A model generated the notes under the pieces. The model worked only from the letters and a program-made list of their open reading frames with translations. It was not told where the DNA came from and did not search any database. Shown piece by piece: positions 45,701-57,421 of a stretch of DNA of 64,000 nucleotides. The stretch spans positions 48,149,362 to 48,213,361 of the forward strand of contig NC_060061.1 of the NCBI RefSeq assembly GCF_020283565.1, given 5' to 3'. Source of the stretch: Trifolium pratense (lineage: Eukaryota; Streptophyta; Magnoliopsida; Fabales; Fabaceae). The position numbers and the translations under genes are program-made. Numbering within the stretch: position 1 is the first letter of the stretch; each line of letters starts with the position of its first letter.

Positions 45701-48700
45701 AATGTTGGGGAGTTTCTATCATCAGTATCGCCATGGCCTAAACGACCATTTGAACCTTTCCCCCAAGTGTAAACTTCAGTCCTCGAAGTCAAAACTGCAA
45801 CGTGATAAGCACCACAGGCTATCTCCTCCACAAAACTCTTTGAAAGCTTCCCTTCAATTCGGGTTGGTAACTTCCCATCAGCTTGAGGATTTCCTAACTG
45901 GCCATATACACAACTGCCCATGGTATAGACATGACCTGCTCTAGAAAGTGCAACAGTCATACTATGCCCACAAGCAACTTGACAAAAGTTAGGTTCCCTA
46001 AGGGCTAAAACACAGGTTGGAACAAGTTTAGATTCCTTGTCACCATGCCCAAGTCTACCTTTGTCTCCATCTCCCCAAGTAAACAGCTTCCCTGAAGAGC
46101 AGTTGCTGGAACTAGAATTTCCAACCATTACTTCCACAACTGCAGCAGTATGCCATACACCACAAGCAGCCTGCACAGTACGAAGACCCTTCAAGGACTC
46201 TATTTCCCTTGGCAAGGAAACACTTTTTCGGTCTCCATGACCCAGAACACCAAATGTACCATCACCAAAAGTAAATAACTTCCCGGAAGAGGTTACAACA
46301 GCAGTATGCCAAGGACCACAAGAAATAGATGAAACATGTATACCCTCCAAGGGGCCATTTACTCTTTTTGGGACCCAGTGACTCACCTGGTTTCCATGTC
46401 CCAGAAGACCATAATTGTAAGTGCCATCCCCCCATGTATAAAGATCTCCTGAAAGTGTCACAGCACAAGTATGATACTCCCCACAAGCAACAAGTTCAAT
46501 ATTTGTATTACTTAAAGATTCAATGAGCTTTGGATGGGGGACATCAGAATCAACTCCATGCCCGAGCCTGCCTCCTGATTCTTCTCCCCAAGAGAAAATT
46601 TCACCTTGTTTCGTCACTAAGGCCACATGTTGCTCACCACAAGCAATATTCTGTACATCTAGAACCACAGCTGATTCCAAGGCTTTCGGCAATAGAGAAT
46701 CCATTTTGACATCAAAACAACTCCCAACTCGGTGAACCCCACCACCCAAAACACTATCACCTGTGCCTTCCCCCCAAATGAAAACATCCCCTAAGGCATC
46801 ACCATCATCACGGGCAGAACCTTGGCTAGAAGAGCTAACAGCACTAGATAGACTAACTCGAAAAGCATCCATAGGCATCGCCTTCATGTGGCCATGCACA
46901 CTATCCGATCCTCCTGATGACACAGAGTGGACTGAACCACTGGCCGAATCTGGCGGGAAGAAACCCTTTGGAGGAATAGGATAATAAGTCGCATCAGAAA
47001 ATGCTTTATCTAAACCATTCTCTGGAGGGCTTTCATACGGGCTATGAAGCCGAAGGTGATCCCCACTATCCTGAAAAGGGAAAAAAAAATCTTCCCAATA
47101 AACCTCTAAAACTGAAATATAGATAAGCATGAAACAAATAGAAGGATGCACATGGTGTTTAATACCTTTTGCAAGCTTTCATTACTATCAAATGGAGAAT
47201 GTAAGGGAGAACTTCTTCGAGTGTATGTTCGAGGACTATTAACTTCAGATGGAAAACCATCACTTCTTGACTCTGTTCTCCACTTCCGGTGATGGCTCCG
47301 TGAAATCAATGCTTTCAATCCACTGAACCATACCTCAGCTTCATCTTTGTCTTTGCAAATCTAGTAGAAAAGAATCATATCGTAAGATTCTATTAAGTAA
47401 GGTAAATATCACAAAATACCTCAATATAACGTATGTAATATATGAGCAATCAAAGAGCTGGCCAAGCATAATCTCATCCCCCCAATCCCATGTAGAGGAA
47501 AAATGACCAGTAAATGTAGCTTAGGAAATAGTTCAAGTTTGTGATTATATTTTGACTAAAAAAGTATCAGTTTAATTTCGCAGATAATCTACTTACAGTT
47601 AACCAAGAACCTATGGATCATAATCCTTTTCACAGATTTGTGGTTGATTGTGGGTAGATTAGTGATTAAATTTAATTAATACTTGGTTACTCAAATATCA
47701 TTTACCCAAGAAATGAAAACTTTTTTCTAAGCCACATCTATGGCCATTTTCTTTAAAAATAAGGATTTGAAGAAATTTGTACCAGGTCCAGTGATCTGTC
47801 ATTATAGATAAGTGAAAATGACTGGTATTCCTTTGCAGGCCGTGGATATCTTTGAAAGATAGGCTGAAAAAAATAGAAGTTTAATTCAGTCATAATAACT
47901 TGAGATGCTTTCCCTGCGCAAGGTCAAAGTCAAGATGTAACTGAAAATATTTATAATTGTACATACATTCATACCCATGCTCACCAGAATATCACAAATT
48001 GGAGGTGCATTATTACATAAGTGAGAATTTAATGGAAAAGTCAGCACAAAATATTATCAGTATGTATATAAATTCCCGGACAGCATCAGTATAGTAGCTG
48101 CTATTAGATGAATATATAAGTGATAGCTAGGGAAAGAAAGAGGAACACAACCGCCACAAGTTAATCATGAATAACTAGAAAATCAATATAAATTTGAAAC
48201 TCTCCAACAAGGAAACATGATTCAACAATTTCCATAAACAGGCGCATACATTGGAAAACATCCAAAATAGCAACAAACAAAAAAAAAAGAAAACAAAGCT
48301 TCTTGGTCGAAGATAAATAATGATTAAGAGCTCAATTTTATAATATATCTTAAGGCTTAATTGCACTTCTGGTCCCTTATCTTATCTTTTCTGCAGGTTT
48401 CAAGTTGGTCCCTTATCTTATCTTTTCTGCAGGTTTCAAGTTGGTCCCGTTCGTCAAATTTTTCACTATTACCGTTAAATTTGGACACGTGTCATCTTTC
48501 CAAGTGTGGTTTCCGTATGCCATGTGTCCAAATTTAACGGTAATAGTGAAAAAATTGACGGAATGGACCAACTTGAAACCTGCAGAAAAGATAAGAGACC
48601 AACTTGAAATCTAAAATAAAGATAAGGGACCAAAAGTGCAATTAAGCCTATATCTTAACTATGACCAAATTGTGAGGCCAGAAGAGTGGATACATAAAAT

Positions 48701-51700
48701 GCAAATTTTATTTTATTAATATACAAATTATAGCTTGTAGCAACTATTTATGTATATTAGATATGGTATCTTTTACAAAATCTGAAGCAGCAAAATAATA
48801 TCAATGATTTAATTGTCATTTTAACAGACTTACCGTTCGTTGTCCAGATATAATTCTAGAAACATTAGTTAGTTTAAGGCGCTTCTCTTCTTTCCCTGAG
48901 AACCATATCAAAACAGATTCATCCTGAAAATAATATAAAAATTAAATACTTCCAACAATTGACAACCAATTAGCAAAATCTTCGACACACAAAATCAAAC
49001 CATATATATGAGCAAATTTGGGTGTTTGAATTACATTACACTAGAGAAAATCATATTTATGTGTGTGTGTGTGTGTGTGTGTTTGAGAGAGTCGTAAATA
49101 TGTTAATATTGATTTACAGTTATCTGTACCATAATTACATAAAACTAAACTACAATTATCCTAGTGCATTAATTTTAACAAAAACCAATAGTGAGATGCT
49201 TCATTACTTAGACTAAAGGATGGTATTCGATTATTGATAAATTAATTATGAGTACAGCCACAGCCCAAAATTTTTAAGGTACATTGTAAAAAAAATAGTT
49301 CGAGCAGTTTCAATAATACAAAATGTCTTCTGTATACACTACTATTTTGTCATGCCATGTTAAGTCATAAAATGATTAAATGGAGCATAAATGAATTCTT
49401 TTACATTGTCACTACATAAGATGGGAAGAGAATTCCCAGCCCACTTGTCCCATCAGCTATATGGGCCAGGACCCAATATATGTGCTTCCGGTAGTGTATT
49501 TCAGATAAAATACATGGAAGTGTGCTTCCGGTAACATGAGGGAGGCAGATTGAAAAATTATCTTAGAGTTAACCATGTAAATCCCGATCTGATCCAACTA
49601 CTAACCATGAGGGTGTTGCATGTTGGCTTAGGCTCACTAAACATAATATGTGATACTAACTTGAAAATAAATAAAAGATTGAATTGCTTGAAAATACTAA
49701 ATCGGATTTATATTTAAATTGATGCAAAACTAAAAGCCTCGACCTTAGGACAAACTCCAGAAGATGCAGCAATTTCCTATTCTAAACTACATGTAATGCC
49801 TATTCTACAACTATATGTAGAACTGATCAAATCATAACATACAAGGACATAACTATATTACGGAAAACCATTAAATAGAGAAATTTCAACACATATAAAT
49901 GATTTCACATATGTAATAGAATCAAGGTATGTGCTGGAGATAATGCACAATAAACCACAGCAATATCATGGCAATAACTAAACCAACATAAGGGTTGAAA
50001 TGCACAATAAACTTTGTTAGGCGGCCTAGCCTATTTCCACCTCTCAGAAAAAAAAGAGATAGATAGACTTTCACAAAGGTTGATTTATATACATAAAAGT
50101 AGTAAAAACTTACATTAGAAAGCCGAAATGGGCAAAACTTGGGCTTCCCCCTTCTTCCATACTTAAGCAAATAAGCCCCTTTCTTTAAAGCAGTAATTGC
50201 CTGCAGTTGAAATAAAGATTGTCAGTATAGTCTGCACAATAGGCAAGAAAAGAAGCACAATTCAAAACATGTTCCTTCTTATCCTGATTCACTACTAAGA
50301 TGCAGCTCTACAAGCAAGAATTCAAGGAGACAGGGAAATTCAAGATGCAGTAGGGCACAGGAAAGTGCTTCATCTTATCCTGATTCTCTAGTCAGTATCC
50401 TTTTCTACATCCTAAATATCATCGTCTCCAATTGAAGAGAAAGAGTTCCTCCAGTAATTTTCATGTTCAGATTTCAAAGGCATAAACAGCTAAGACACAA
50501 TAATAAAAGTCCAAACCTTTTTTTCCCACTAGATCTGTTCACTAGATGAATCAATCATATGATATCACTGTATATATATGTCCAAGAATAATTCTTCAAT
50601 GGGACATTAAACCAATGTAGCACAAACACTTATACTAGTCTTGTCCACGTCTTACCCATGCAGTAAACAATTTATTGCGCACTTCAGATTTTCATACTTT
50701 TAATTTTTAACTTTTATAGCGACACAGATGACAATACCACAATGATTAGATGAATGACGGCATTTTATTATGTCTAAAGGAACTTGTTTTAACTTAAAAA
50801 TATTGATTTCTCTTTCAATTTAAGACTTACGTTTATATATTAATTTATAGCTACGTGTTTTATTATTACAAACATATTGTGTTATAATTTTTAAATTTTG
50901 TCTTATCCACATTTCCTATGTCGCCTATATACTTTCTAGTATTCAATTCAAGATCCTATTTTATGGTTTCTCTTAGAATCTTCATGGTCTACCTCAACCC
51001 TGTTATGCTCTCCAACTAATTAACTCTTTTAATTTTAACATTTATCAATCTTTTTCTCACATTTGCAAAAACCATCTTTGTTACAATTGTACCACTACCA
51101 CCTTGTGAATGATGAAGCCAAGTTACTCCAAAATTGTGCAATGTAACTATTGGTGTGTTCACATGTCCGATAACAATATGCATATGATATGCCTAGATCT
51201 GTTTGGATATGACTTTGGTATATGACTTTAATACAGTTCAAAGAACGTGTCTTGAAGTTTGTTGTACAGCTGTGTTCATCATGCTGTGAAAGGAATTGAA
51301 GTACATGCTCCTTTAGTACTTCTTTTAAGATAGACAAAATGAATGCGGAGGAGTTGGTTTATGTGCTTTACAAAAAAGATTTATACACACCTAAAAGGAT
51401 TGTACATGGCACCAATCTTAATTAACTTCTAATTTATGGGAGCTTTTTAATTAAAACAAGTTCATAGTTCTTGGCTAAAAAGTCCTTATAATTTTGTGTA
51501 TACTAATGAAGAATTTAAATGATAGAGCTCCCAGAAAAATTGAGATGCAGAAGCTAATTTTCACTTCTACGAGAAGTTATATTGTTTAAAAAATAGCATA
51601 ATTATTGCAAGATTCTTTAAGTAATTCTTTTTCCATAAGTGCATCTTGAGAATTTTATCTAAACCAGCTCAAAGATCCACCATATGATTGTGTCTATGCT

Positions 51701-52745
51701 TTTTGGTTATGCTCACAACAAGTATCATTTTATAAATTGTCATCATCATCTACTGATATGGTAATATATTAATGAACAATTTCAACGAACTCTACACAAA
51801 CATAACGCATTTATGGATTTTACACACACATGCATGCACATATTCCCGTTAACGTATCTAGACTGCTTCATACCTTATATATTAAAAATTTCATGTATTC
51901 TCATACATGTGCCACATAATATTCACATATTAAGAGTACCCAAGCTTCATAGAACAAAGAACGCCACTAAATTGGGCTGTTTCACATACACCAAATCACA
52001 ATCGTCCTCTAACATTAAAGACATAAAAATTGCAGATAATTATGCTGTAAGAGTACACAATCTAAATCCAAGTAGTACTCTATCGTGAAATCCACACAGA
52101 ACCAAAAAACAAATTATCATGCTAGTAAGCATGGTTTCAAATTGTAGTTTGCAACTGCAGTTGCTGACATAACATAACAGTTTTAAAGGTCTCTGCAACA
52201 GCAAATGCAACCCTAATTGCAGCCACATTTGCCCGAAATATAAAAGTTTGCAAAATAACTGCGACTTCTGTGACTCTTATGAAGCACGGACACTTCTCTA
52301 TTAAGCGTGTTCCAGTGTCGAACACGCGCCGGTGTCCGACATCGACACTTATGATTACATTGAATCATATCATTTTTTTTCTTCAAATTATTATCGATGT
52401 TGACGTACCAGTGTCTATGTCGTACCCGGTATCCGTGTCTGTGTCCCTACTTCATAAGCAACTTAGAACCATACTAATATGAAAGTTCTATGGTACCCTT
52501 ATCAAATATATTTTGTAGTACCTACTAGCTAGACTAGTTTTAATCAAACAATTATTAGCATTATTTATACACTAAACTATCAAAAACCTATAAAATATAA
52601 ACAACTTGAATTCAATTTTTTGAAGATTAAACACATGAATTAATCAACATACCTGCTCAATGTCTCTTTCAACAGTACCAGCTCTATTCAGATCCGAATT
52701 AGTTGAAGTACTCGTCATCATAATCGTATCAGACCGTGACATCAT
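42792..52745 (-). CDS. PH, RCC1-repeat, FYVE and BRX domain protein (PRAF family)
   Basis: Plant PRAF-type protein, thought to bind phosphoinositides and act as a guanine-nucleotide exchange factor for small GTPases at membranes. Nine exons join in frame with GT-AG borders: 52745-52653, 50200-50114, 48923-48834, 47863-47783, 47360-47166, 47070-44932, 44439-44293, 43541-43174 and 42924-42792; 1110 aa. A PH domain covers about residues 30-140 ([20 protein letters not shown]). RCC1 propeller repeats run about 276-662 with recurring WGxGxxGRLGHGD. The FYVE zinc finger (about 669-728) has [18 protein letters not shown] and VCDNCF; RKRHNC is the plant variant of the basic motif. A coiled coil (about 885-950) and a C-terminal BRX domain ([29 protein letters not shown]) follow. 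The start could be either of two adjacent ATGs (52745, 52742). Intron 1 is 2.45 kb, and a MITE lies between exons 3 and 4. Confidence 0.95.
43746..43794. mobile_element. Micro-insertion in a PRAF intron
   Basis: AGAGTTATTT (43746-43755 and 43785-43794) encloses 29 bp made of a T-rich run followed by GGTAGAAAGTCTTA. In reverse complement this is a short tip ending TACC before poly(A). Confidence 0.5.
48351..48650. mobile_element. MITE with long inverted repeats in a PRAF intron
   Basis: The ends TAAGGCTTAATTGCACTTCT and, in reverse complement, TAGGCTTAATTGCACTTTTG continue into inverted arms of over 100 bp (GGACACGTGT..., AAATTTAACGGTAATAGTGA). In the left arm a 36-bp unit (48374-48409) is tandemly duplicated (48410-48445). 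A CACGTG core lies near 48487. Confidence 0.8.
49061..49081. repeat. (GT)n microsatellite
   Basis: A short GT repeat in the intron between PRAF exons 2 and 3. Confidence 0.85.
52276..52458. mobile_element. MITE with CTTATGAAGCACGGACAC termini
   Basis: The 18-bp left end CTTATGAAGCACGGACAC pairs with a right end whose reverse complement is CTTATGAAGTAGGGACAC. GTGTCCGACATCG and GTGTCCGTGTC-like subterminal repeats are present. It lies in PRAF intron 1 and is the best-preserved copy of the family also seen at 26-187. Confidence 0.7.
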
Positions 52746-54060
52746 TCAAATCAAGAAGAACAAAAATTAACAAACTATTACCAAAATCTAAACACCAATC
52801 TTCCACTCATTCACCCATTCTCATACCCAAACCCTTCCATTCACTCAAAAACCCTTCCAAAACCCGAATAACAACGCTAAATTCTTCACACGAGCTCAAT
52901 TCCAAAACCTCCACCATCATAATCGAACTCCAATTTACAAAATTACAGAATCTTCGTTATCATCTTCGTTGTTAACATCATAACAACGAAGCTTCTGGTA
53001 GCTCCAAAGTGAGCTCCGGTAGGTACTGATCGAAGCTTCTAGGTCACGAAGGAACCACAAGATCAATGAAGGAATGAAATACTTCAGAGATTCCGGCGAT
53101 TGATGATGGATCGATGAGCTGGTGGCAGTGCGGAGGAGAAGAAAACGGGAGAGAGAATGTGCGGGAAAATCTGTGAGAAAACTGTGATCTGATTCTGAAG
53201 TTGTTACAGTAGAGAGAGAAAATGTGTTAAGAGAGAGAAAGTGAGAGAAAATTGAGTGTTGTGTCTGAATGGTTGAGAAGTGAAATGAGAAAGAAAGAAA
53301 AATAAGCTGAGAAAAGGAAAGTGTAATAGAAAAGTGAAGTTGTGGAAAAGATTACCCTGAGTGTTGGAAATTAATTACGGGTTTGCCACTGAAAGTTATG
53401 TGTTTGATTCGTTGATGATGATGAGAAAATCGAGAATGAGTGGAAACGGGAAACCCGGAATTGACAGTAAGTAATAAATTCCTAAACAAATGGAACCTGG
53501 TCAGTGGTCGTCACTTGGTCAATCATTTATACATATATATATAAGAGTTAGGATCCTCTCCATTTCTAATTATTTCCATTTCCTCCATTATTATATAGTT
53601 TTGGGAATATAAATGCAAAAGTGTGACATTAAGTGGGTCCAAATATCATTTATACACCCAAAAATATTTAAAAACTTTGGTAATGGAAGAAATGGAAAGA
53701 ATAGAAAATGGAGAGGATCCCAACTCATATATATATATATCATATGTACTCCCTATACTACACTTTACTAGAGTATATATATTTTGAAAATTAAACAACT
53801 TTATAATTAAAAGTTAAAGTTAGCGAATTTCATCTCTATAATTTGTACGAGTTTTAATTTTTGTCTTTGTAATTTATGCGAATTTTGGTTTTTGGTTTTG
53901 TCATGTATGCAAATTTTATTTTAGTTTTTGTCTGTGTAATTTTTTAAGTCAATGCCCTCTAAATACATGTCAATAGTTCAGTCAGTAGATTTTGGTTATG
54001 TCACTATTTTTGTGCGACATGACTATATTAATGATTAAAATCAAAGTAATTTGATATTAC
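52746..54060. promoter_or_regulatory. PRAF 5' region and a MITE
   Basis: About 52746-53350 is the probable 5' UTR and proximal promoter of PRAF. Read on the minus strand it has CT-rich tracts (the plus strand shows repeated GAGAGAGAAA). Further out, 53545-53726 is a MITE with inverted ends GAGTTAGGATCCTCTCC and GGAGAGGATCCCAACTC. The remainder is not recognised. Confidence 0.5.
53545..53726. mobile_element. MITE with GAGTTRGGATCCTCTCC termini
   Basis: Inverted terminal repeats of about 22 bp extend through CCATTTC / GAAAATGG. A related right end (GGAGAGGATCCAAATCCTA) is seen at 57878-57896. Confidence 0.7.
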
Positions 54061-54535
54061 GTGGGTAAAATGAGAGGGTTTTTATTTAGAGATACTAATG
54101 AGGGGAGTAGAGAAGATCGTGGGAATGGAGTGAACATGTACTTGAACCCCAGGGTACGTGGTTCGATTCCCACAGAAGTCAAAAACTCTACTAATGAGGG
54201 GAGTAGAGAAGATCGTGAGGTGACAGTCGAGATTGCCTACTAAATAGGTAGAAAAGGGGTTCACGCTGTTACAAAACCCAAATGGTAGAGGGAATAGATT
54301 GAACATATACTTGAACCCCATGGTACATGGTTCGATTCCCACGGAAGGCAAAAACTCCACTAGTGAGGGGCGTGAAGAAAATCGTGAGGTGGAAGTGCTG
54401 AGACCACCTAAGTTGGTGGGGCCTAGGCTGTTAAAAATAGGGCGCACGACAAACTCGTAGGTAGCAGATGAGTAAAAATAGGGCACGAAAAAAACTTGTA
54501 GGTAGCGGATGAGTAAAAATAGGGCGCGCGACAAT
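54061..54535 (+). repeat. Tandem tRNA-like modules and a short tandem array
   Basis: Two similar units (about 54125-54216 and 54292-54398) each contain TTGAACCCCAKGGTACRTGG, GTTCGATTCCCAC (box B-like) and a CTAATGAGGGG-type segment. From about 54430 a roughly 50-bp unit (AAAATAGGGCGCACGAC ... GTAGGTAGCRGATGAG) repeats about 2.5 times. A long minus-strand open frame through the array is not a gene. Confidence 0.5.
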
Positions 54536-54542
54536 TATTGAT

Positions 54543-54544
<2 letters not shown>

Positions 54545-54589
<45 letters not shown>
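54545..54589. repeat. (TA)n microsatellite
   Basis: About 45 bp of TA repeat. Confidence 0.9.
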
Positions 54590-54592
<3 letters not shown>

Positions 54593-54750
54593 TGATTTTT
54601 AGGTAAATTTTTTTGCCATTTTGCTAGTCTCTTTTTTGGGCTTTAGCCCCTTTGTAACCCAAAAATAAAAAAAAACCAAATAGTTCGTTAGTTATTTTTA
54701 TTTTTTTAGAGATTTCTTTATGTTGAGTTTGAACATTAAAAATAAAATAA

Positions 54751-54838
54751 GCCACTAGATTTGGTTTAGTGGTGAGAAATTTTGGTAGTATGCATTAGGT
54801 CCAAGGTTCGATCCTTATGGCCAACGTTGTAAACCAAT
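54751..54838 (+). mobile_element. 88-bp SINE without a poly(A) tail
   Basis: Flanked by a perfect 19-bp duplication, AACATTAAAAATAAAATAA (54732-54750 and 54839-54857). Starts GCCACTAGATTTGGTTTAGT, box B CAAGGTTCGATCC, ends CCAACGTTGTAAACCAAT. The element itself has no long A run. Confidence 0.8.
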
Positions 54839-54879
54839 AACATTAAAAATAAAATAAAAAATTTTAAGATCGAGCCGCC

Positions 54880-55015
54880 CGAAAGCCTGACAACCCGTAC
54901 CGGTCGGACACTAAAATTTGTATCCTATTTTTTATCCGGACTTGTCAAACAAAGCCCGACCAGGCCGGCCCGTTTCCGGTCCGAAACGGGTCGGGTCCGT
55001 TTTGACAGCTCTACC
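54880..55015. mobile_element. Fragment of a GGGTCGGGT-rich hAT-like element
   Basis: Contains GACAACCCGTACCGG, CCAGGCCGGCCCGTTTCCGG and ACGGGTCGGGTCCGTTTTGA, typical of the subterminal part of plant hAT non-autonomous elements. The other half was not found. Confidence 0.4.
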
Positions 55016-55319
55016 AAAAATACTCTAGCTCGAAGATTATCTAAACAAGCAATTTCTGCAATTTGAGATTCATTCATAATACAAGCAAAGAGCCCCCCAA
55101 TTATTATACGATATATAAGACTTTTGTTTAAATTTTAGCGACAATTAGATTCTGACAATATACAAACAATAGATATACTTTCCCATTTAATCAGAAATTA
55201 CTTTCCAAAATCTTGGCAGTTCAAGAGTACTAAAAATAATTGCAATTGTGATCGCAATCTTAAAAATATATTTGTGTGAAAATTACATCAAAAGTCTCTT
55301 TTACTTTATTTATTTATGG

Positions 55320-55490
55320 AAAATGCTAGGACACTAGTTAAGGATACAAATATAGAAGTTTTATCTCGTAAATTGTGCATTTAATGTTTTAATGAAGTGG
55401 AAAGTTATTCTCTTCATCATTAATTTTATCATTTATTTCCTTTTTAGTATGCTTAACTAGTGCCCCAGGGGCACTATTTAGCATGACCCT
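55320..55490. mobile_element. MITE, second copy of the 10579 family
   Basis: GGAAAATGCTAGGACACTAG ... AGTGCCCCAGGGGCACTA, then TTTAGCATGACCC. The internal segments (GTGCATTTAATG, TATTTCCTTTTTAGTATGCTTAA) align with 10579-10764. Confidence 0.6.
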
Positions 55491-55499
55491 TTATTTATA

Positions 55500-56765
55500 A
55501 CAGATTCATCATTTATTTGTAACACAATAATGTGTTTGAAATAGATGTGAGGGGTTTGAAACATTTCATTAAACCAAAAATGATAATGAACATTCATCTT
55601 GTTCATCTTCGATTAGCTTCATCATATTCATCATCTTCTTACCTAATTTATCACAAATTATACTTAAATACGTCTCAAAATTATATGAATCTACGTGTGT
55701 TTTGTTTGCTACAAAATCTTGTTCTAAACTCCAACGTCGAAATACTCAATTCTCATTAAACTAAATTTACCAAATTTTTCCGTCAAAAAAAAAAATTACC
55801 AATTTTTTTTTTAAGGTTTAATGAAATGTTTCAAACACTTCACATGTCTCTTTGTTTTAAACCTTTCATTATGTTATAAATAAATAAAATAAAGGACTAA
55901 CTCTTGCATGTCTTATAAAGATAAAAGACTTGTGTGGAAAAAAATAAGATTAAAGATGAATATGTTGCAAATGAATACGATACAAAACTTAACCTATGCA
56001 CGTTTACGAAGATAAATGACCCATGCGAGAAAAAAAAATAAAGAACAATTTTATTACAAATAAATAAGTTAAAATACTCTGAGGTAATTTTTTGCCTATA
56101 TTTTTAGGAGAATGCTAACATGTTTAGAAGACAAATGTTATAACATTTTATTGGAACTTCTGTATTCAACTTCTTATTGTATCATTCTTCTTTCACAATC
56201 ACAACCATCGGCTCCCAACCGTCGTCTTTCCTTTTCCCTATCTTAGCAGCTGCCGGCGAGATGTAGACTGGACTCGCGGTGGTGCGATCGACTCTGGTGG
56301 GTACTGTTCACACTAGAAAAAATTCTTCTACAGTTACGAATGTCTGATGAGTTAATCGAACTGCAGCAAAGGATGTCACCGACTGAAGAAATAGAGCACG
56401 CCGAATTTTTCCCGATACTGATATTGGACTGTAACTTCCTCGTAACTACTTCTGTAACAACTCCTGCTCGCTGAGAATCTTGTACCCCTTCAGAAGAAAC
56501 TTGGCGCGCAACATAAAAAGAAGAGGGTGATTTAGTCTTGCGTGAATTTATATTGCGTGCTAGTTGTTATTGTTTTTCTTTTTTAATAATAATATGAGCT
56601 GCAGGTGGAGGACGGAGAAAAATAGGGATGTCAATTAAGGTTGGATGTCTATCGCTACCTTGATATCTAGATGCTCTTAATTTATAAAAAAAAATTCTTA
56701 TTGTGTCATTAAATGCTAAATTTCATACCAATACCATTGTAATAAAAAAAAAAATAGAGGTCACA
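55500..56765. other. Intergenic, nothing firmly recognised
   Basis: One micro-insertion-like pair lies near 55764-55808 (CCGTC plus an A run between AAATTTACCAA and AAATTACCAA). The GC-richer part at 56200-56600 shares GAGATGTAGAC...GGTGGTGCGATCGA with 21143-21182 and is probably a dispersed repeat. Confidence 0.35.
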
Positions 56766-56781
56766 CGAAGCAATAACAGTT

Positions 56782-57405
56782 TTTTTTTTGACTAAATAAA
56801 AGATATTCATTCATTCAAATTGATAAGAGTACATCGATGCAATACAAATCAAAATCGCTAAAAACAAAAAGGATGAATCTGCGAACAAACTCACAGCATC
56901 CGTGTTAATAGCATCAAACGGCATATTGCAAAAGCCTACATATTTGACTATATTGAAGTTTCCGGAACATTCATGTCGCCGGATCTGTAGCGTTGATGGT
57001 ACAAAAGTCATTGATTGGATCTGCACTGGATCAACCTTAATCTTCAAACCTGAAACAAATGAACACCGCACAAAGACGGGACAACAATACTCCGCACTAA
57101 GACGGGACAACAATACTCCGCACTAAGACGGGACAACAATACTGAAAATCAAAACAAAGGATAAAATCGCAAAGATGAAAACAAAACTATAAGACTTAAA
57201 CTATGTGAAAATCACTTATTTGTATTAAAAAGCAAGAAGAAAAAAATGTAAAGGGGTGATTTTAGGCCAAAAATTGACCTAAAACCACCCCTCTATGGGC
57301 GAGAGAAGAAGAAGAAAATCAAAAAGAGTTTTAGGGCCGGCGGTGGTTCTTAGGAATCGTATTGTTGATACTCAAATCCACACGTGTTTTTCGACTAAAA
57401 TAATT
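56782..57405 (-). mobile_element. LINE-type insertion, 3' end only, with target duplication
   Basis: Flanked by perfect 16-bp copies of CGAAGCAATAACAGTT (56766-56781 and 57406-57421). On the minus strand it ends ...CTTTTATTTAGTC plus poly(A). It has no recognisable protein domain, so it is read as the 3' untranslated part of a 5'-truncated LINE or a SINE-like derivative. A 26-bp unit (CGCACTAAGACGGGACAACA...) occurs three times at 57067-57143. Confidence 0.75.
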
Positions 57406-57421
57406 CGAAGCAATAACAGTT

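Noticed and set aside
54082..54534. 150-aa minus-strand frame
   Set aside because: Lies entirely in the tandem tRNA-like repeat array and resembles no family.
57067..57143. CRISPR-like array
   Set aside because: Three directly abutting 26-bp units without spacers, inside a retroinsertion in plant DNA.
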